A DNA stretch of 64,000 nucleotides from Chryseosolibacter histidinae (lineage in GTDB: Bacteria; Bacteroidota; Bacteroidia; Cytophagales; Cyclobacteriaceae): the NCBI RefSeq assembly GCF_018598225.1, contig NZ_JAHESF010000030.1:24653-88652 (forward strand). Direction: 5' to 3'. The position numbers were made by a program, and so were the translations under genes. Below the pieces are notes generated by a model. The model was not told where the DNA came from, searched no databases, and saw only the letters and a program-made list of their open reading frames with translations. Each line of letters begins with the position of its first letter. The first letter of the stretch is position 1. This document shows positions 9,439 to 18,804 of this stretch, in pieces.

Positions 9439-10383
9439 TTAGAATTCCCAGAGGTTGTGCTCTTTTTCCATGAGCTCGATCTCCATCCACTCTGTTGCCC
9501 ACACAGCTTCCCTGTAAGGTCTGCCGTTGGCAATGTAAGTCTCAAGGATGGTCTCGTTGTCAGGGTTCTGCACTTTGTTGATAGCGCCCCAGAAGAGTCT
9601 CAACAGGATGGCATCAGCGAAGTTCTTGTTCTGTGCTGTGTTGTGCCTGTTAAACCATATTGCCTTCTTAGGGTGTGCTCTGAAGATCTTCTCAACGTCT
9701 TTGTACTTAACCCAGGCCAGTGACTGGTTGAAGCCTGTTTGGGTCTTCGAGCCAGGGATTGAAAGCTCCAGGGCCTGAACGTCATAGTACAATCTTGACC
9801 TTCTTCTGTCGAAGATCACGTCTTCCATCAGCTGAAGGTTGCTTACATCGCTGGGCACGTAGTTTACGGCTTTACCTTCTGATGTAGGAGTCCAGTTGTC
9901 GGTAGAAGTTTCGGGATTCGCACCGCGGTTGTCTTGCAACGAGCGGTAGTTCTTTCCGTTGTAGGTAACGATATCGTCAGTATAGAAATCCTTGGCAGGA
10001 TCCCACTGAGCATAATCCGTTGAACCTTGCTGCTGCAACCGCTTCATGAAATCTTCCTTGCTCATCTTCGTCGTCAGGGAATCGCTGGCATAAATATCCA
10101 CCAGTTCACCTGAAGTGATTGCATCCATGATAATCTTCGAGATCTCCCCGTTCTTGGCGAAGAAACCCTTGTTCTGCTTTTCCAGCAGATCGATGGTTCT
10201 CCACACCCTTACCTTGTAGTGTTGTTCGTACAGGGCGATAGGGTTGATCGAGTTAGGGTTATACTGCTCCTCCAGTTCTTCTTTGAATGCCTGGTTCACT
10301 TCGTTTGTTTCAACCTCAGCCTGTGCGAAGGCGTAGGCGGAAGCAACCGAAAAAAGACCTGCAAAGATTAATTTCCTTTTCAT
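9439..10383 (-). CDS. gldN: Gliding motility/T9SS protein GldN (PorN)
   Basis: A 314-residue secreted protein with a signal peptide cut near AYAFAQ (residue 21) and the family's early motif (YEQHYKVRVWRTIDLLEKQN). GldN/PorN works with the lipoprotein GldK/PorK to form the large periplasmic ring of the type IX secretion system on the inner face of the outer membrane. It is the last gene of the cluster, 5 nt after gldM, and ends at the shared terminator. An internal stretch (about residues 115-150) reads PAKDFYTDDIVTYNGKNYRS, reminiscent of a carbohydrate-binding insertion; I am not sure whether this is usual for the family. Confidence 0.93.
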   Translation of the reverse strand: MKRKLIFAGLFSVASAYAFAQAEVETNEVNQAFKEELEEQYNPNSINPIALYEQHYKVRVWRTIDLLEKQNKGFFAKNGEISKIIMDAITSGELVDIYASDSLTTKMSKEDFMKRLQQQGSTDYAQWDPAKDFYTDDIVTYNGKNYRSLQDNRGANPETSTDNWTPTSEGKAVNYVPSDVSNLQLMEDVIFDRRRSRLYYDVQALELSIPGSKTQTGFNQSLAWVKYKDVEKIFRAHPKKAIWFNRHNTAQNKNFADAILLRLFWGAINKVQNPDNETILETYIANGRPYREAVWATEWMEIELMEKEHNLWEF

Positions 10384-10388
10384 ATACC

Positions 10389-11975
10389 TTAGTTAACCGG
10401 GATAACAACTACACTATTAGAGCTCTTGATCGCTACTTTTTCTTCTTTGTCTGTGTACGTTTTCCTCACTGCCTCCCTGATGGAGAATACGATCCTGTCG
10501 CCAGATTTTGCTGAATTGCTCCAGGCGCCGAGGTCAGGGCTGCTGTTAGTAGCACGCATCTGAGCCTTTGCAACGGGTCCGGCACCCATGATCACTTCCA
10601 TATCCTTGATGCTATAGCGTGCATCTTTGGGAACTTCTTCCTTGAAGTTCTCATCAGGTTCAATAACGATCCTGAGGCTGCGTACCTGGTTGGGTTTAAT
10701 ACCCTGGCGCAGGTCAACAGGTGTGTTGCCGATGTAAGCCACAAAGCGGGGCTCAGGGATCAGTTTCACGTCGAAGTTCTGAACGCCGATCGGTGTACCA
10801 CCGTTGCTAACGTTCACAGCGATCTTACGTGCACTGGGGATGATGGTAACTTTTCCGGGCTTGTCGCCTTTTCTGATCTCCGCAGCGGAAGAAGAGAATG
10901 AAGGGTTATAGCTTGTTCCCAGCGCAGGCACCTCGATAGTAACGTTGTTACCGCAGTTTAAGTATAGCGTGGGAGCATTACCGGTTGTTACCTTGATAGT
11001 AGGCTGAGCAACCAGGTATTCAACGGTTCTCTCCAGTGTTTGCTCAGGCAGTTTGATCTCTGCTTTAAAGCTCTTGGTTGCAAAACCGTCTTTGTTATAA
11101 GCACCACCAGAAGCGGTGAATTTGATCTTACCCATCTTGATACCGTTCTCTTCGAAGAGCTGAAGCTTCGATCCGTTCATGAACATTTCAGGTTGGAACG
11201 AAGTAGATGACGCAGAGATGAACAGGTCAGCTTCGTAGGTAGCACCTGCGGCCACGATCGATTCTTTGCTGCGGATCATAGGTACCATCCTATCGAACTT
11301 CACATCACCGGCACCGGCGATCTCCTTCAGTCTTTCAAGCGCCTTTGTTTCGTAGTCCAGCACTTCTGTCTGCATTTGTGTTACAGAAGCAAGGGCAGCG
11401 ATCACAGGCGTGTTCTCGAATGTAAAGGTCAGGAAGTCCTTGTTAGCGTGGTCTTCATCTTTAGCGAAAACTTCTATTTCCTTCGGAGGTTTTGCCAGGT
11501 TGGGCAATGCTTTCGCATCAAGTCCTGACAGCTCTCTCAATTTCGTCACATAGTCATTCAACAATTTTTCAAATGCCTTGCCTTCAGGCTGAGACATCAT
11601 CATGGTAGCAACCTTCGAGCTGTGGTCATTGATCAGCTTCTCATCGATCTCCGTGGTTCCGGAGAGGCTTTTCATTGTTGCTTTGAGCTTTTCAATGCTT
11701 TCGATGGTTGTCTTCGTCAGGTCCCTTACCTGTCTTGAGTTCTCAAGGGCCTTTACGATCTTCGGATCAGGGCTTTTACCCTTCTCTTCGATCAAGGCGC
11801 TCAAGATCTTCTGGTTCTTTGAAGTAGCTGTCTGCGAAAGTTCCTCAAGGGTTTCATATATGATCGCAAACTTCTCCAAAACCGCATTACTTACTTGCAA
11901 GGCCAGAAGCGCGGTGAGTACGAGGTACATCATACCGATCATCTTCTGCCTGGGTGTTTCCTTACCGCCTGCCAT
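10389..11975 (-). CDS. gldM: Gliding motility/T9SS motor protein GldM (PorM)
   Basis: A 528-residue protein with a single N-terminal membrane helix (about 17-37, MIGMMYLVLTALLALQVSNA) and a long periplasmic part that should form the stacked D1-D4 domains. With GldL it forms the proton-driven inner-membrane motor that powers type IX secretion and gliding, and its periplasmic shaft contacts the GldK/GldN ring. It lies 36 nt after gldL and 5 nt before gldN on the minus strand. Length and N-terminus match the family. Confidence 0.95.
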   Translation of the reverse strand: MAGGKETPRQKMIGMMYLVLTALLALQVSNAVLEKFAIIYETLEELSQTATSKNQKILSALIEEKGKSPDPKIVKALENSRQVRDLTKTTIESIEKLKATMKSLSGTTEIDEKLINDHSSKVATMMMSQPEGKAFEKLLNDYVTKLRELSGLDAKALPNLAKPPKEIEVFAKDEDHANKDFLTFTFENTPVIAALASVTQMQTEVLDYETKALERLKEIAGAGDVKFDRMVPMIRSKESIVAAGATYEADLFISASSTSFQPEMFMNGSKLQLFEENGIKMGKIKFTASGGAYNKDGFATKSFKAEIKLPEQTLERTVEYLVAQPTIKVTTGNAPTLYLNCGNNVTIEVPALGTSYNPSFSSSAAEIRKGDKPGKVTIIPSARKIAVNVSNGGTPIGVQNFDVKLIPEPRFVAYIGNTPVDLRQGIKPNQVRSLRIVIEPDENFKEEVPKDARYSIKDMEVIMGAGPVAKAQMRATNSSPDLGAWSNSAKSGDRIVFSIREAVRKTYTDKEEKVAIKSSNSVVVIPVN

Positions 11976-12011
11976 ATTCGTTTAGAATTTGAATATTTCG
12001 TTTAAGAAAAA

Positions 12012-12827
12012 TTAGTTTGCGCCACCCTTCATAGCAGTGAGCATGCTGCCATAAACTTTGTTGAGCGCAGTGATATTGTCGGTAAGCTTACCAAGTTCTG
12101 ATGTGAACTTCGTAGTGTTCTCGCCAACTTTAGAGAGTCCGTGCATAGCACCGGTCAGGCTTTCGTAAAACTTGTTCATGTTCTTCACATGGCTGTCAGC
12201 ATCTTTCAACTCCATTTCATATACAGAGTTCAAAGCAGCAAGGTTTTTAGTTACCTTCTGAACCTGGCTATGGTATTCGCCGGCATCTTTCGATGCTTCA
12301 GACATAGCAGACACAGCCTTGATGGCTACATCGTATGACTTGTTCATTTCTGACAGTGACTTGGATGCAGTCTGAACGTTTTTAGCGTAGTCGTTGGTAG
12401 CAACGGCAGCGTCAGAAAGGTTCGACATTTTCTTGGCTGATTCAGCAAGATTGCTCAGGCCTTTGCCGAGGTTATCGAGCAGCTCAGGACCGATCTTAGC
12501 TTTTTCAAGAGAGATATCCAGTTGTTGTGTCAGCGAAGCGGTAGGCTTATTTGAAATGCGGGGAGCCGCAGCAGGTCCTTCATATTCGTCTGCCAGTTCA
12601 GGATATACTTTTGACCAATCAACTTCATTATGAGGCGGCTCAAAGGCACTCAGGAAAAAGATACCGGCTTCCACAGAAAGACCAATCATCAACATTTCAT
12701 CCGCACCTGGCATGTGCAGGATCTTGAACAACGCACCGATAATAACAACCGCAGCACCAATACCGTAAACTTTAGGCATTATGGTTTTGTAGAGAAGCGC
12801 AGTAAATCCGCCTTTTTTCTTGCTCAT
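12012..12827 (-). CDS. gldL: Gliding motility/T9SS motor protein GldL (PorL)
   Basis: A 271-residue inner-membrane protein with two N-terminal helices (about 19-38 and 44-62) and a long helical cytoplasmic tail. Glu53 sits in the second helix (GLSVEAGIF) and Lys35 at the end of the first; these correspond in position to the charged residues implicated in proton flow through the GldLM motor. The charged residues are intact, so a working motor is expected. It lies 72 nt downstream of gldK and 36 nt upstream of gldM. Confidence 0.95.
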   Translation of the reverse strand: MSKKKGGFTALLYKTIMPKVYGIGAAVVIIGALFKILHMPGADEMLMIGLSVEAGIFFLSAFEPPHNEVDWSKVYPELADEYEGPAAAPRISNKPTASLTQQLDISLEKAKIGPELLDNLGKGLSNLAESAKKMSNLSDAAVATNDYAKNVQTASKSLSEMNKSYDVAIKAVSAMSEASKDAGEYHSQVQKVTKNLAALNSVYEMELKDADSHVKNMNKFYESLTGAMHGLSKVGENTTKFTSELGKLTDNITALNKVYGSMLTAMKGGAN

Positions 12828-12899
12828 TTTAGTAAGGTTTTAAGTTTATATCTGTATTCTTTAATACGGGTTTTTAAATATAAAGAGAGTTTTCAATTA

Positions 12900-13985
12900 T
12901 TAAAATTCTTGTCCGGACGAGCGACCGAGGTGCGTGAGGGCGCAACGGAAGCCGATATAAGCGCGGGTAGAATCCTTGAATTCGTAGGTTCTGGTACCTG
13001 TTTCCAGGTAGTAGGCTACGTCTTTCCATGAACCACCCCTGACAACTTTCTTGGGCGGAACTTTAGGATTGTACTGGCTGCTTTCCGGGTTGGTTCTCTC
13101 ATCTATATATTGAGGGTTCAAATCCCATACGGTAGGCACCGATGCAGGGTTGAAGTCGTCAAGACACCACTCAGAAACGTTTCCTGCCATATCGAACAGC
13201 CCGTAGTCATTAGGGAAATACGATTGAACAGGTGATGTGTATGCAAATCCGTCGTCGTAGAAGTTACCACGGCCGGGTTTGAAGTTGGCAAGCATACAAC
13301 CTTTCGAGTTGCGGATGTACGGGTTACCCCAGGGATATTTAGCCATGTCACGGCCACCGCGTGCGGCGTATTCCCACTCAGCCTCTGAAGGAAGCCTGAA
13401 TTCAGGCATCGGGAAGTCACCTACACTTTTCCTGTAGTCGTTCAGGTAAGCGGTTCTCCATTTTCCAAAGTACACGGCCGCATCCCAGTTGATACCTACC
13501 ACCGGATAGTCGTCATAGCCAGGGTGCCAGTAATAATAGTCTTGAATAGGATCACCCATGTGGTGCGCAAAGTCTTTCACCCATACCGTGGTATCGGGGT
13601 ATAAAGTCTGTCTGAATGTTTCGGGATCAATGGTTTCAAAACCTTCGATGGTACCATTATCGATCAGGAAAAAGTTGGTAAACTGACGGTACTCGTTGTT
13701 GGTGATCTCGGTATCGTCCATAAAGAATGAGCCGATGGTCACCTGCTTGTTGAAGTTGATCTGCGTGGAAGCAGGATCTTCATCAGCCTGTCCCATATGG
13801 AACGTCCCTGCGGGGATTGGCACCATTCCGTAGGGAATAGTCATCACCCAGCCCTCTCTGCCCGGTACGCCGACCAGTTCTCCCTGGTCTCCACCACTTT
13901 TACCGCCCAGTCCAAGCAGTCCGCATGCACTTGCCAGCGCACCTGCGAAGATTATCACTAGTTTATTGGACACCGATTTGTTCAT
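12900..13985 (-). CDS. gldK: Gliding motility/T9SS lipoprotein GldK (PorK)
   Basis: A 361-residue lipoprotein with lipobox ASAC (Cys21) and a formylglycine-generating-enzyme-like (sulfatase-modifying factor) domain from about residue 55 onward: PIPAGTFHMGQ, VVGINWDAAVYF, RLPSEAEWEYAARGG, GNVSEWCLDDF and VVRGGSWKD are all seen. In GldK this fold is structural rather than catalytic and forms the periplasmic ring with GldN. It is the first of the four gld genes, 113 nt after the PorP/SprF-like gene. Confidence 0.94.
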   Translation of the reverse strand: MNKSVSNKLVIIFAGALASACGLLGLGGKSGGDQGELVGVPGREGWVMTIPYGMVPIPAGTFHMGQADEDPASTQINFNKQVTIGSFFMDDTEITNNEYRQFTNFFLIDNGTIEGFETIDPETFRQTLYPDTTVWVKDFAHHMGDPIQDYYYWHPGYDDYPVVGINWDAAVYFGKWRTAYLNDYRKSVGDFPMPEFRLPSEAEWEYAARGGRDMAKYPWGNPYIRNSKGCMLANFKPGRGNFYDDGFAYTSPVQSYFPNDYGLFDMAGNVSEWCLDDFNPASVPTVWDLNPQYIDERTNPESSQYNPKVPPKKVVRGGSWKDVAYYLETGTRTYEFKDSTRAYIGFRCALTHLGRSSGQEF

Positions 13986-14098
13986 AATTCTATAGCTATG
14001 TATGGGTTGAGACTCGAAAGATAACTTATATAACCTTTATTTTAAAAATTGCTTACCAAATTCCTCAAAATCTTAAAAAAACCAAAACCAGTTGCCGG

Positions 14099-15049
14099 TT
14101 AGTGTCTGTACCTGGGGGTTCGGACGACTTTTTTGCCGCTATTTATTGCCACGGGTAGCTGGTAGCTCAGCAATAATTCGTGCGAAAAATTCTCTTTTGC
14201 CTCCTGGTCTTTAACCACTACATCTATAGCATAACCGAATTTCAGCGCTTTGTCTTTCAAAAAGCTATAACCCAACATCACGTTTGCAGCCTCTGATTGT
14301 CTAAACGATAAGCCTGCCCACATCTTATCTTTCAAAGTGGCGATCAGGCCCAGATCGAAAGAATATTCCTTGAAGTCAGTTTTTACAAGGACAGTTGGAT
14401 TCAATTTCAGGTCGAAGTTCACTTCATAGAAATATCCTGCGGTGAAATTCATGTGGTTTTCAAGTGCATTGCGGGCTTCATTGAGACCGAAATCAAACTG
14501 GGACTTCAATAAGTGATTTATACCGAAGCCCATGTAATACTTCTCCGAGCGGTAGAACAGGCCAAACCCGAGGTCAGGGCGCACCTGCGATTCTTTTCCG
14601 GTGATGATCTGCGGGTCGCCATCCTGTATATAACGGTAATACGTACCGTTGATCGATACAGAATAGATGCCTGCTTTCATGCCGAAGCTGAGCTTGCTGT
14701 CTTTGATACCCAGGTGATAGGCAAACATGGCTTGTGCTTCGAGATTGTTTTGCGGACCGAGCTGGTCGTTGACGATATAAGTACCGAAACCACCTCTCAC
14801 TTTATAGACCGGAGCTGTGAAGCTCACCATCTGTGTGGTGGGTGCACCGCCATCGCCGAAGCTGGATTGATAACCCTGCCACTGGCTGCGATGAATGGCT
14901 GTAAGTTGTGTAACGCCCTCTACACCCGCATAGGCAGGAGTTACATACAGATTGTTGAGCATGTACTGGGTGAATTGCGGGTCTTGCTGCGCTTGAACCG
15001 ATACCCCAGACATGACAATCAGCAGCGTATAAAAAGTACGTTTCAGCAT
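14099..15049 (-). CDS. PorP/SprF-family type IX secretion outer-membrane protein
   Basis: A 316-residue protein with a signal peptide cut near VQAQ (residue 20) and the family signature QDPQFTQYMLNN followed by the YAGVEG segment. The rest shows alternating beta strands with aromatic ends, as in 14-stranded outer-membrane barrels. PorP/SprF proteins anchor or export T9SS substrates, often those with CHU_C-type C-terminal domains. It lies directly upstream of gldK. A second family member is at 51953-52945. Confidence 0.92.
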   Translation of the reverse strand: MLKRTFYTLLIVMSGVSVQAQQDPQFTQYMLNNLYVTPAYAGVEGVTQLTAIHRSQWQGYQSSFGDGGAPTTQMVSFTAPVYKVRGGFGTYIVNDQLGPQNNLEAQAMFAYHLGIKDSKLSFGMKAGIYSVSINGTYYRYIQDGDPQIITGKESQVRPDLGFGLFYRSEKYYMGFGINHLLKSQFDFGLNEARNALENHMNFTAGYFYEVNFDLKLNPTVLVKTDFKEYSFDLGLIATLKDKMWAGLSFRQSEAANVMLGYSFLKDKALKFGYAIDVVVKDQEAKENFSHELLLSYQLPVAINSGKKVVRTPRYRH

Positions 15050-15162
15050 TTAAGATGAAAAAATAGGATTTAAAGTACGTCTATTTTTTCGACACTTTCA
15101 ACGGGCATGTAATTAAAGTGTAATAAAAGTAACACTTTGCTAAAGTCCAATGTATGAAGAAG

Positions 15163-15939
15163 TTATTTTATACCGTTTGCCTTCTTGATATATAATTCCA
15201 GCGCACCCGTCATAGAGGGGGCATTCGGCAGGGGAGCTTCGATATCAAGTATGAGACCTGCATCCCTGACGGCCTTGGCCGTTGTAGGACCAAACGCAGC
15301 AATGCGTGTATTATTTTGCTTAAAATCTGGGAAATTCACAAGTAAGGAATTGATACCGGAAGGACTAAAGAAAGCCAGTATATCGTAAAAGACCTCTTTC
15401 AGGTCAGAAAGATCAGAGGCAACGGTGTGATAGATGATCGCTTCCGTATAGTGATAGCCATTGTCTTTCAGAAAATCCGGGATGTCGTTCTTACGGATGT
15501 CAGAGCAGGGGAACAGGTACTTCTCGTTCTTGTGCTTCTTGAGGATCTCCAGCAGATCCTGAGCGGTTTTCAGACCTGTGAAGATCTTACGCTTCCTGAT
15601 CACGATGTACTTCTGAAGATAGTTGGAAGTTTGTTCAGAGATGCAGAAGTATTTCATCTCCGGCGGCATCTCCACCTTCAGCTCCTGGCAGATGTGAAAG
15701 AAGTGATCAACCGCATTGCGGCTTGTAAAAATAATGGCCGTATGATTGAGTATCTCTATCTTCTGCTTACGAAACTCCTTCACCGGCACAGGCTCGACCT
15801 GAATGAACGGCCTGAAGTCAATTTTCAGATTGAATTTTTCGGCAAGCTTTAAGTAAGGAGAGTTTGCATCAGTTGGGGCCTCTTGGGTTACCAGGATGCT
15901 TTTTACCTTACGCATCCTGTCAGTAGCGATTTCACTCAT
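15163..15939 (-). CDS. hemD: Uroporphyrinogen-III synthase
   Basis: A 258-residue protein of the usual HemD length and two-lobed layout: IIFTSRNAVDHFF at about 67-80, a mid-protein AQDLLE segment, and FFSPSGINSLL with AAFGPTTAKAVRDAG toward the C-terminus. It cyclises hydroxymethylbilane to uroporphyrinogen III in tetrapyrrole synthesis. In many Bacteroidota this gene lies with the DUF4271 gene and gldK cluster, as here. It starts 22 nt after the DUF4271-like gene. Confidence 0.87.
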   Translation of the reverse strand: MSEIATDRMRKVKSILVTQEAPTDANSPYLKLAEKFNLKIDFRPFIQVEPVPVKEFRKQKIEILNHTAIIFTSRNAVDHFFHICQELKVEMPPEMKYFCISEQTSNYLQKYIVIRKRKIFTGLKTAQDLLEILKKHKNEKYLFPCSDIRKNDIPDFLKDNGYHYTEAIIYHTVASDLSDLKEVFYDILAFFSPSGINSLLVNFPDFKQNNTRIAAFGPTTAKAVRDAGLILDIEAPLPNAPSMTGALELYIKKANGIK

Positions 15940-15961
15940 ATCAGCACGTAACGTATTCTGG

Positions 15962-17071
15962 CTATTGGAACAGTACCTCGATTGTAATTAACAATGGGAT
16001 TATTTCGGTCGCACAAATGTACGAAAATAAATGAAACATAGAGTGCTCGCTTTTGCTGTTAAGTTTCAAAAAAACGATCAGCACCCACGCTGTCATCGTT
16101 CCTGTTATCAGTGACAGGAACACCACAAAAAATCCCGGACTCTGACCTCGCAGGATAAAATAAACGAACAGCACAACGCTGGCCACACCAAAAACGATCA
16201 GCAACAGCCGCACCCAGTTGAAGAAATGCACCCGCGCCAGTCCACGAAGCCCAAACAACCGCGTCAGGGCAAAGATCAACAATATCTTCGTAAAGAAAAC
16301 CGCCAGTACAATAGCGCTCATCCTGATCCACTGCCACACTACTGCACCGAAAGTGCGCTCCTGAAAATACAACGGCAGGGCATACTCGTCGGGCAGATGG
16401 TGTACCACGATCATCAGATAAAATCCCAGCAGCAGACTGCACGCGATGTAGAACTGTATGTTGGCGCTGCTCGTTAACCGGGCGTTGGGTTGCGCGTCAT
16501 CTGCTTCACGCAGGGAAAATATTCTGATAACAGAGAAATAATCGGCGGAAAGTTTAGGATTCAGCCGCATGGTGACCAGGAAAAGAATGATGATGATCAA
16601 TCCCGACAGGATAACGAAGTCTCTGAAGTACGTCGAGGGTTTGAAAATATCGATGGCTGCCGATGCATATTGCTGCCGGGTGATGATGGTGGTCTTCAGA
16701 TCGCGCGAATTGATGCTGGCCTGGTAAATGGTGACAAAGAACGACGATGCATAATGCGCCCCCGCCAGGCTGTCGAGCCGGAACAACGCCCGGTTCTGGT
16801 ATTCACCTGAAAGCTTGCCGTTAAAAAAAACAAAGAAGGGCCGCGCCGAAGTTACCGACAAAAAGCCACCTGGAAAATTACCGGCCTCCACGTTAAAATA
16901 AACCGTGTTGCCGGGCGATGCGTGGGTTTCCGTCAGCAGCTTGTACGTGCCGCTCTCATATTTCATCCAGGCAGACTGCAGGTCTTTCACCTCAGCAGTT
17001 TTCGGCTGGGCAAACAAGGCAGTGAAAGGTAACAGGAGAACAAAAAGCAGCGGCCGGTAAAATTTATTCAT
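15962..17071 (-). CDS. DUF4271-type membrane protein
   Basis: A 369-residue protein with a signal peptide (cut near LFAQ, residue 22), an extracytoplasmic domain to about residue 145, and then about seven to eight membrane helices in the C-terminal half. The gene order DUF4271-hemD-porP-gldKLMN is common in Bacteroidota and supports the family call. Function is unknown. It is the first gene of this minus-strand cluster and is divergent from hemW across only 58 bp. Confidence 0.75.
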   Translation of the reverse strand: MNKFYRPLLFVLLLPFTALFAQPKTAEVKDLQSAWMKYESGTYKLLTETHASPGNTVYFNVEAGNFPGGFLSVTSARPFFVFFNGKLSGEYQNRALFRLDSLAGAHYASSFFVTIYQASINSRDLKTTIITRQQYASAAIDIFKPSTYFRDFVILSGLIIIILFLVTMRLNPKLSADYFSVIRIFSLREADDAQPNARLTSSANIQFYIACSLLLGFYLMIVVHHLPDEYALPLYFQERTFGAVVWQWIRMSAIVLAVFFTKILLIFALTRLFGLRGLARVHFFNWVRLLLIVFGVASVVLFVYFILRGQSPGFFVVFLSLITGTMTAWVLIVFLKLNSKSEHSMFHLFSYICATEIIPLLITIEVLFQ

Positions 17072-17075
17072 GACA

Positions 17076-17121
17076 CAAAACTATACGAATTGGCGTCATT
17101 GTTGAAATGGACGTAAGTTTG
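17076..17121. promoter_or_regulatory. Candidate divergent promoters for the DUF4271 cluster and hemW
   Basis: On the plus strand TAAGTTTG (17114-17121) matches the Bacteroidota -7 element TAnnTTTG, with a TTG 21 nt upstream at 17090-17092. On the minus strand TAGTTTTG (17083-17076) also matches, with TTTC 20 nt upstream. Both would start transcription almost at the start codons, giving leaderless or near-leaderless messages, which lowers confidence. Confidence 0.35.
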
Positions 17122-17129
17122 AATTTATT

Positions 17130-18260
17130 ATGGCAGGAATTTACATCCACATCCCTTTTTGCAAGCAGGCCTGCCATTACTGTGACTTTCATTTTTCCAC
17201 CAGCACAGCCATCCGCCAGGAGCTTCTCAACGCCATGTCAGACGAGCTCTTGCTTCAGCGACATTACCTTTACGGCGAAAAGGTTGAGACCATCTATTTC
17301 GGCGGCGGCACACCGTCATTGCTAGGCGCAGATGAGCTCAATCTGCTGCTGAAACCTGTAAACACATTGTTTACGGTGGCACCCGATGCTGAAGTAACAT
17401 TGGAAGCCAATCCCGACGACCTTACCCCTTCCAGGCTGGCGGAACTGCGGCAACTTGGCATCAACCGGTTGAGCATCGGCATCCAGTCGTTTCAGGACAG
17501 CGTGCTGAAATTCCTGAACCGTGCACACGATGCCACCGCAGCCATGCAGTGCGTTGGGCAGGCGCGGCAGGCAGGCTTTCAGAACATCAGCATTGACCTG
17601 ATCTATGCCATTCCCGGCCAGGCTGACGAAGCATGGCAGGCCAACATCGATGCCGCACTGAAGCTTGCACCGGAGCACATCTCTTCTTATTCGCTCACCA
17701 TCGAAGAGAAGACCGCTTTTGGCCGGTGGGCTGCGCAGGGGAAGCTGAAGGCGGCGGATGATGACCTCGCTGCAAAACAACTGGAGATGCTTGTGGCTAC
17801 GCTCGAGCGCGAAGGTTATGAGCAGTACGAGGTCTCTAACTTTAGCAAACCGGGTTATCAGTCGCGTCATAACAGCAGCTACTGGAAACAGCAGCGTTAC
17901 CTGGGCATCGGACCCAGCGCCCACTCGTATGACAAGGTGAGCCGGCAGTACAATGTGAGCAATAATCATCAGTATGTGCGGTCGATGAAAGAAGGCAGGA
18001 TCCCTTTTGAGCGCGAGGTGCTTTCAACAGAAGATCATGTAAACGAATACCTGCTCACCACACTGCGCACACAGTGGGGAAGCGACCTGGAGAAACTGAA
18101 ACAGGAATACGGCTATGATGTGCTTGGGCAACACGGTGGTCTGATCAATGATCTGCTGGCCAGAAAACTGGCCGTGGTTGAAAGGAATTTTTTAAAGCTC
18201 ACCCGAACCGGCAGGCTGCTCGCCGACAAGATCTCATCCGATTTATTTTTGATTTCTTAA
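17130..18260 (+). CDS. hemW: Radical SAM heme chaperone HemW
   Basis: A 376-residue protein with the radical SAM motif CxxxCxxC at Cys11, Cys15 and Cys18 (IPFCKQACHYCDFH), then YFGGGTPSLL and EANPDD, and a C-terminal HemN-like domain. The short N-terminus ahead of the cysteine motif and the 376-residue length fit HemW rather than oxygen-independent coproporphyrinogen oxidase HemN. HemW binds heme and is thought to deliver it to respiratory enzymes. It lies across a short divergent gap from the hemD cluster. Confidence 0.9.
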   Translation: MAGIYIHIPFCKQACHYCDFHFSTSTAIRQELLNAMSDELLLQRHYLYGEKVETIYFGGGTPSLLGADELNLLLKPVNTLFTVAPDAEVTLEANPDDLTPSRLAELRQLGINRLSIGIQSFQDSVLKFLNRAHDATAAMQCVGQARQAGFQNISIDLIYAIPGQADEAWQANIDAALKLAPEHISSYSLTIEEKTAFGRWAAQGKLKAADDDLAAKQLEMLVATLEREGYEQYEVSNFSKPGYQSRHNSSYWKQQRYLGIGPSAHSYDKVSRQYNVSNNHQYVRSMKEGRIPFEREVLSTEDHVNEYLLTTLRTQWGSDLEKLKQEYGYDVLGQHGGLINDLLARKLAVVERNFLKLTRTGRLLADKISSDLFLIS

Positions 18261-18313
18261 CCGGGTTTATCACGCCATTTTGGTAATTTCCGGCCCCCAT
18301 TACAAACAACCCC

Positions 18314-18682
18314 ATGAAATCTTCTGAAGAAAAGAAGGTATATATGCTTTTGAAATCGGTGATCTTCCATTACCACGGACTTGACGAGGAAGAAAAGAAA
18401 GACCTGGACAAAACATCGGAAGAGCTGGATGCAAAATCAGAGTATACCTGGGCACTGCAGTTTATTTCGGAAGATTATATCACCGCATTTGACCGGGCGA
18501 GGGAGTATCTCAACAACATCATCGGCGACTATCCGAAAGACAAACGTATAGAGCTGATCAACATGGTGTGGCAGGCTAATAACCTCAAAGGTTATGTAAC
18601 TGAGATGGAAGCAACTGCGATGCTCAAACTGGCCAAGGATTGGAACGTACAAAAGGAACTGATCGACCTGGTTCTCAAATGA
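18314..18682 (+). CDS. Small conserved helical protein, TerB-like
   Basis: A 122-residue, highly charged, helical protein without signal or membrane segment. The layout (an early helix with HGLDEEEK, and a late MVWQANNLKGYVTEMEATAML segment) resembles TerB-like helical-bundle domains, but I see no decisive metal-site motif. It lies 53 nt after hemW and 122 nt before the LOG-family gene on the same strand, so it may share their transcript. Function is unknown. Confidence 0.65.
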   Translation: MKSSEEKKVYMLLKSVIFHYHGLDEEEKKDLDKTSEELDAKSEYTWALQFISEDYITAFDRAREYLNNIIGDYPKDKRIELINMVWQANNLKGYVTEMEATAMLKLAKDWNVQKELIDLVLK

Positions 18683-18804
18683 GGTTTCTAATCAAATAAA
18701 ATTTCTAATTTCAAACCTGTCTGCCGGTAGGCGGCTTGCTGATCCTGACCGTGCCGCGAAGGTGGTCGATAGGGATCGGAAATTGTTAATCAGGAATATC
18801 GCGC

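Noticed and set aside
18716..18734. CTGCCGGTAGGC-like palindromic repeat between two genes
   Set aside because: Only one copy was seen in the window and the arms are short and imperfect.
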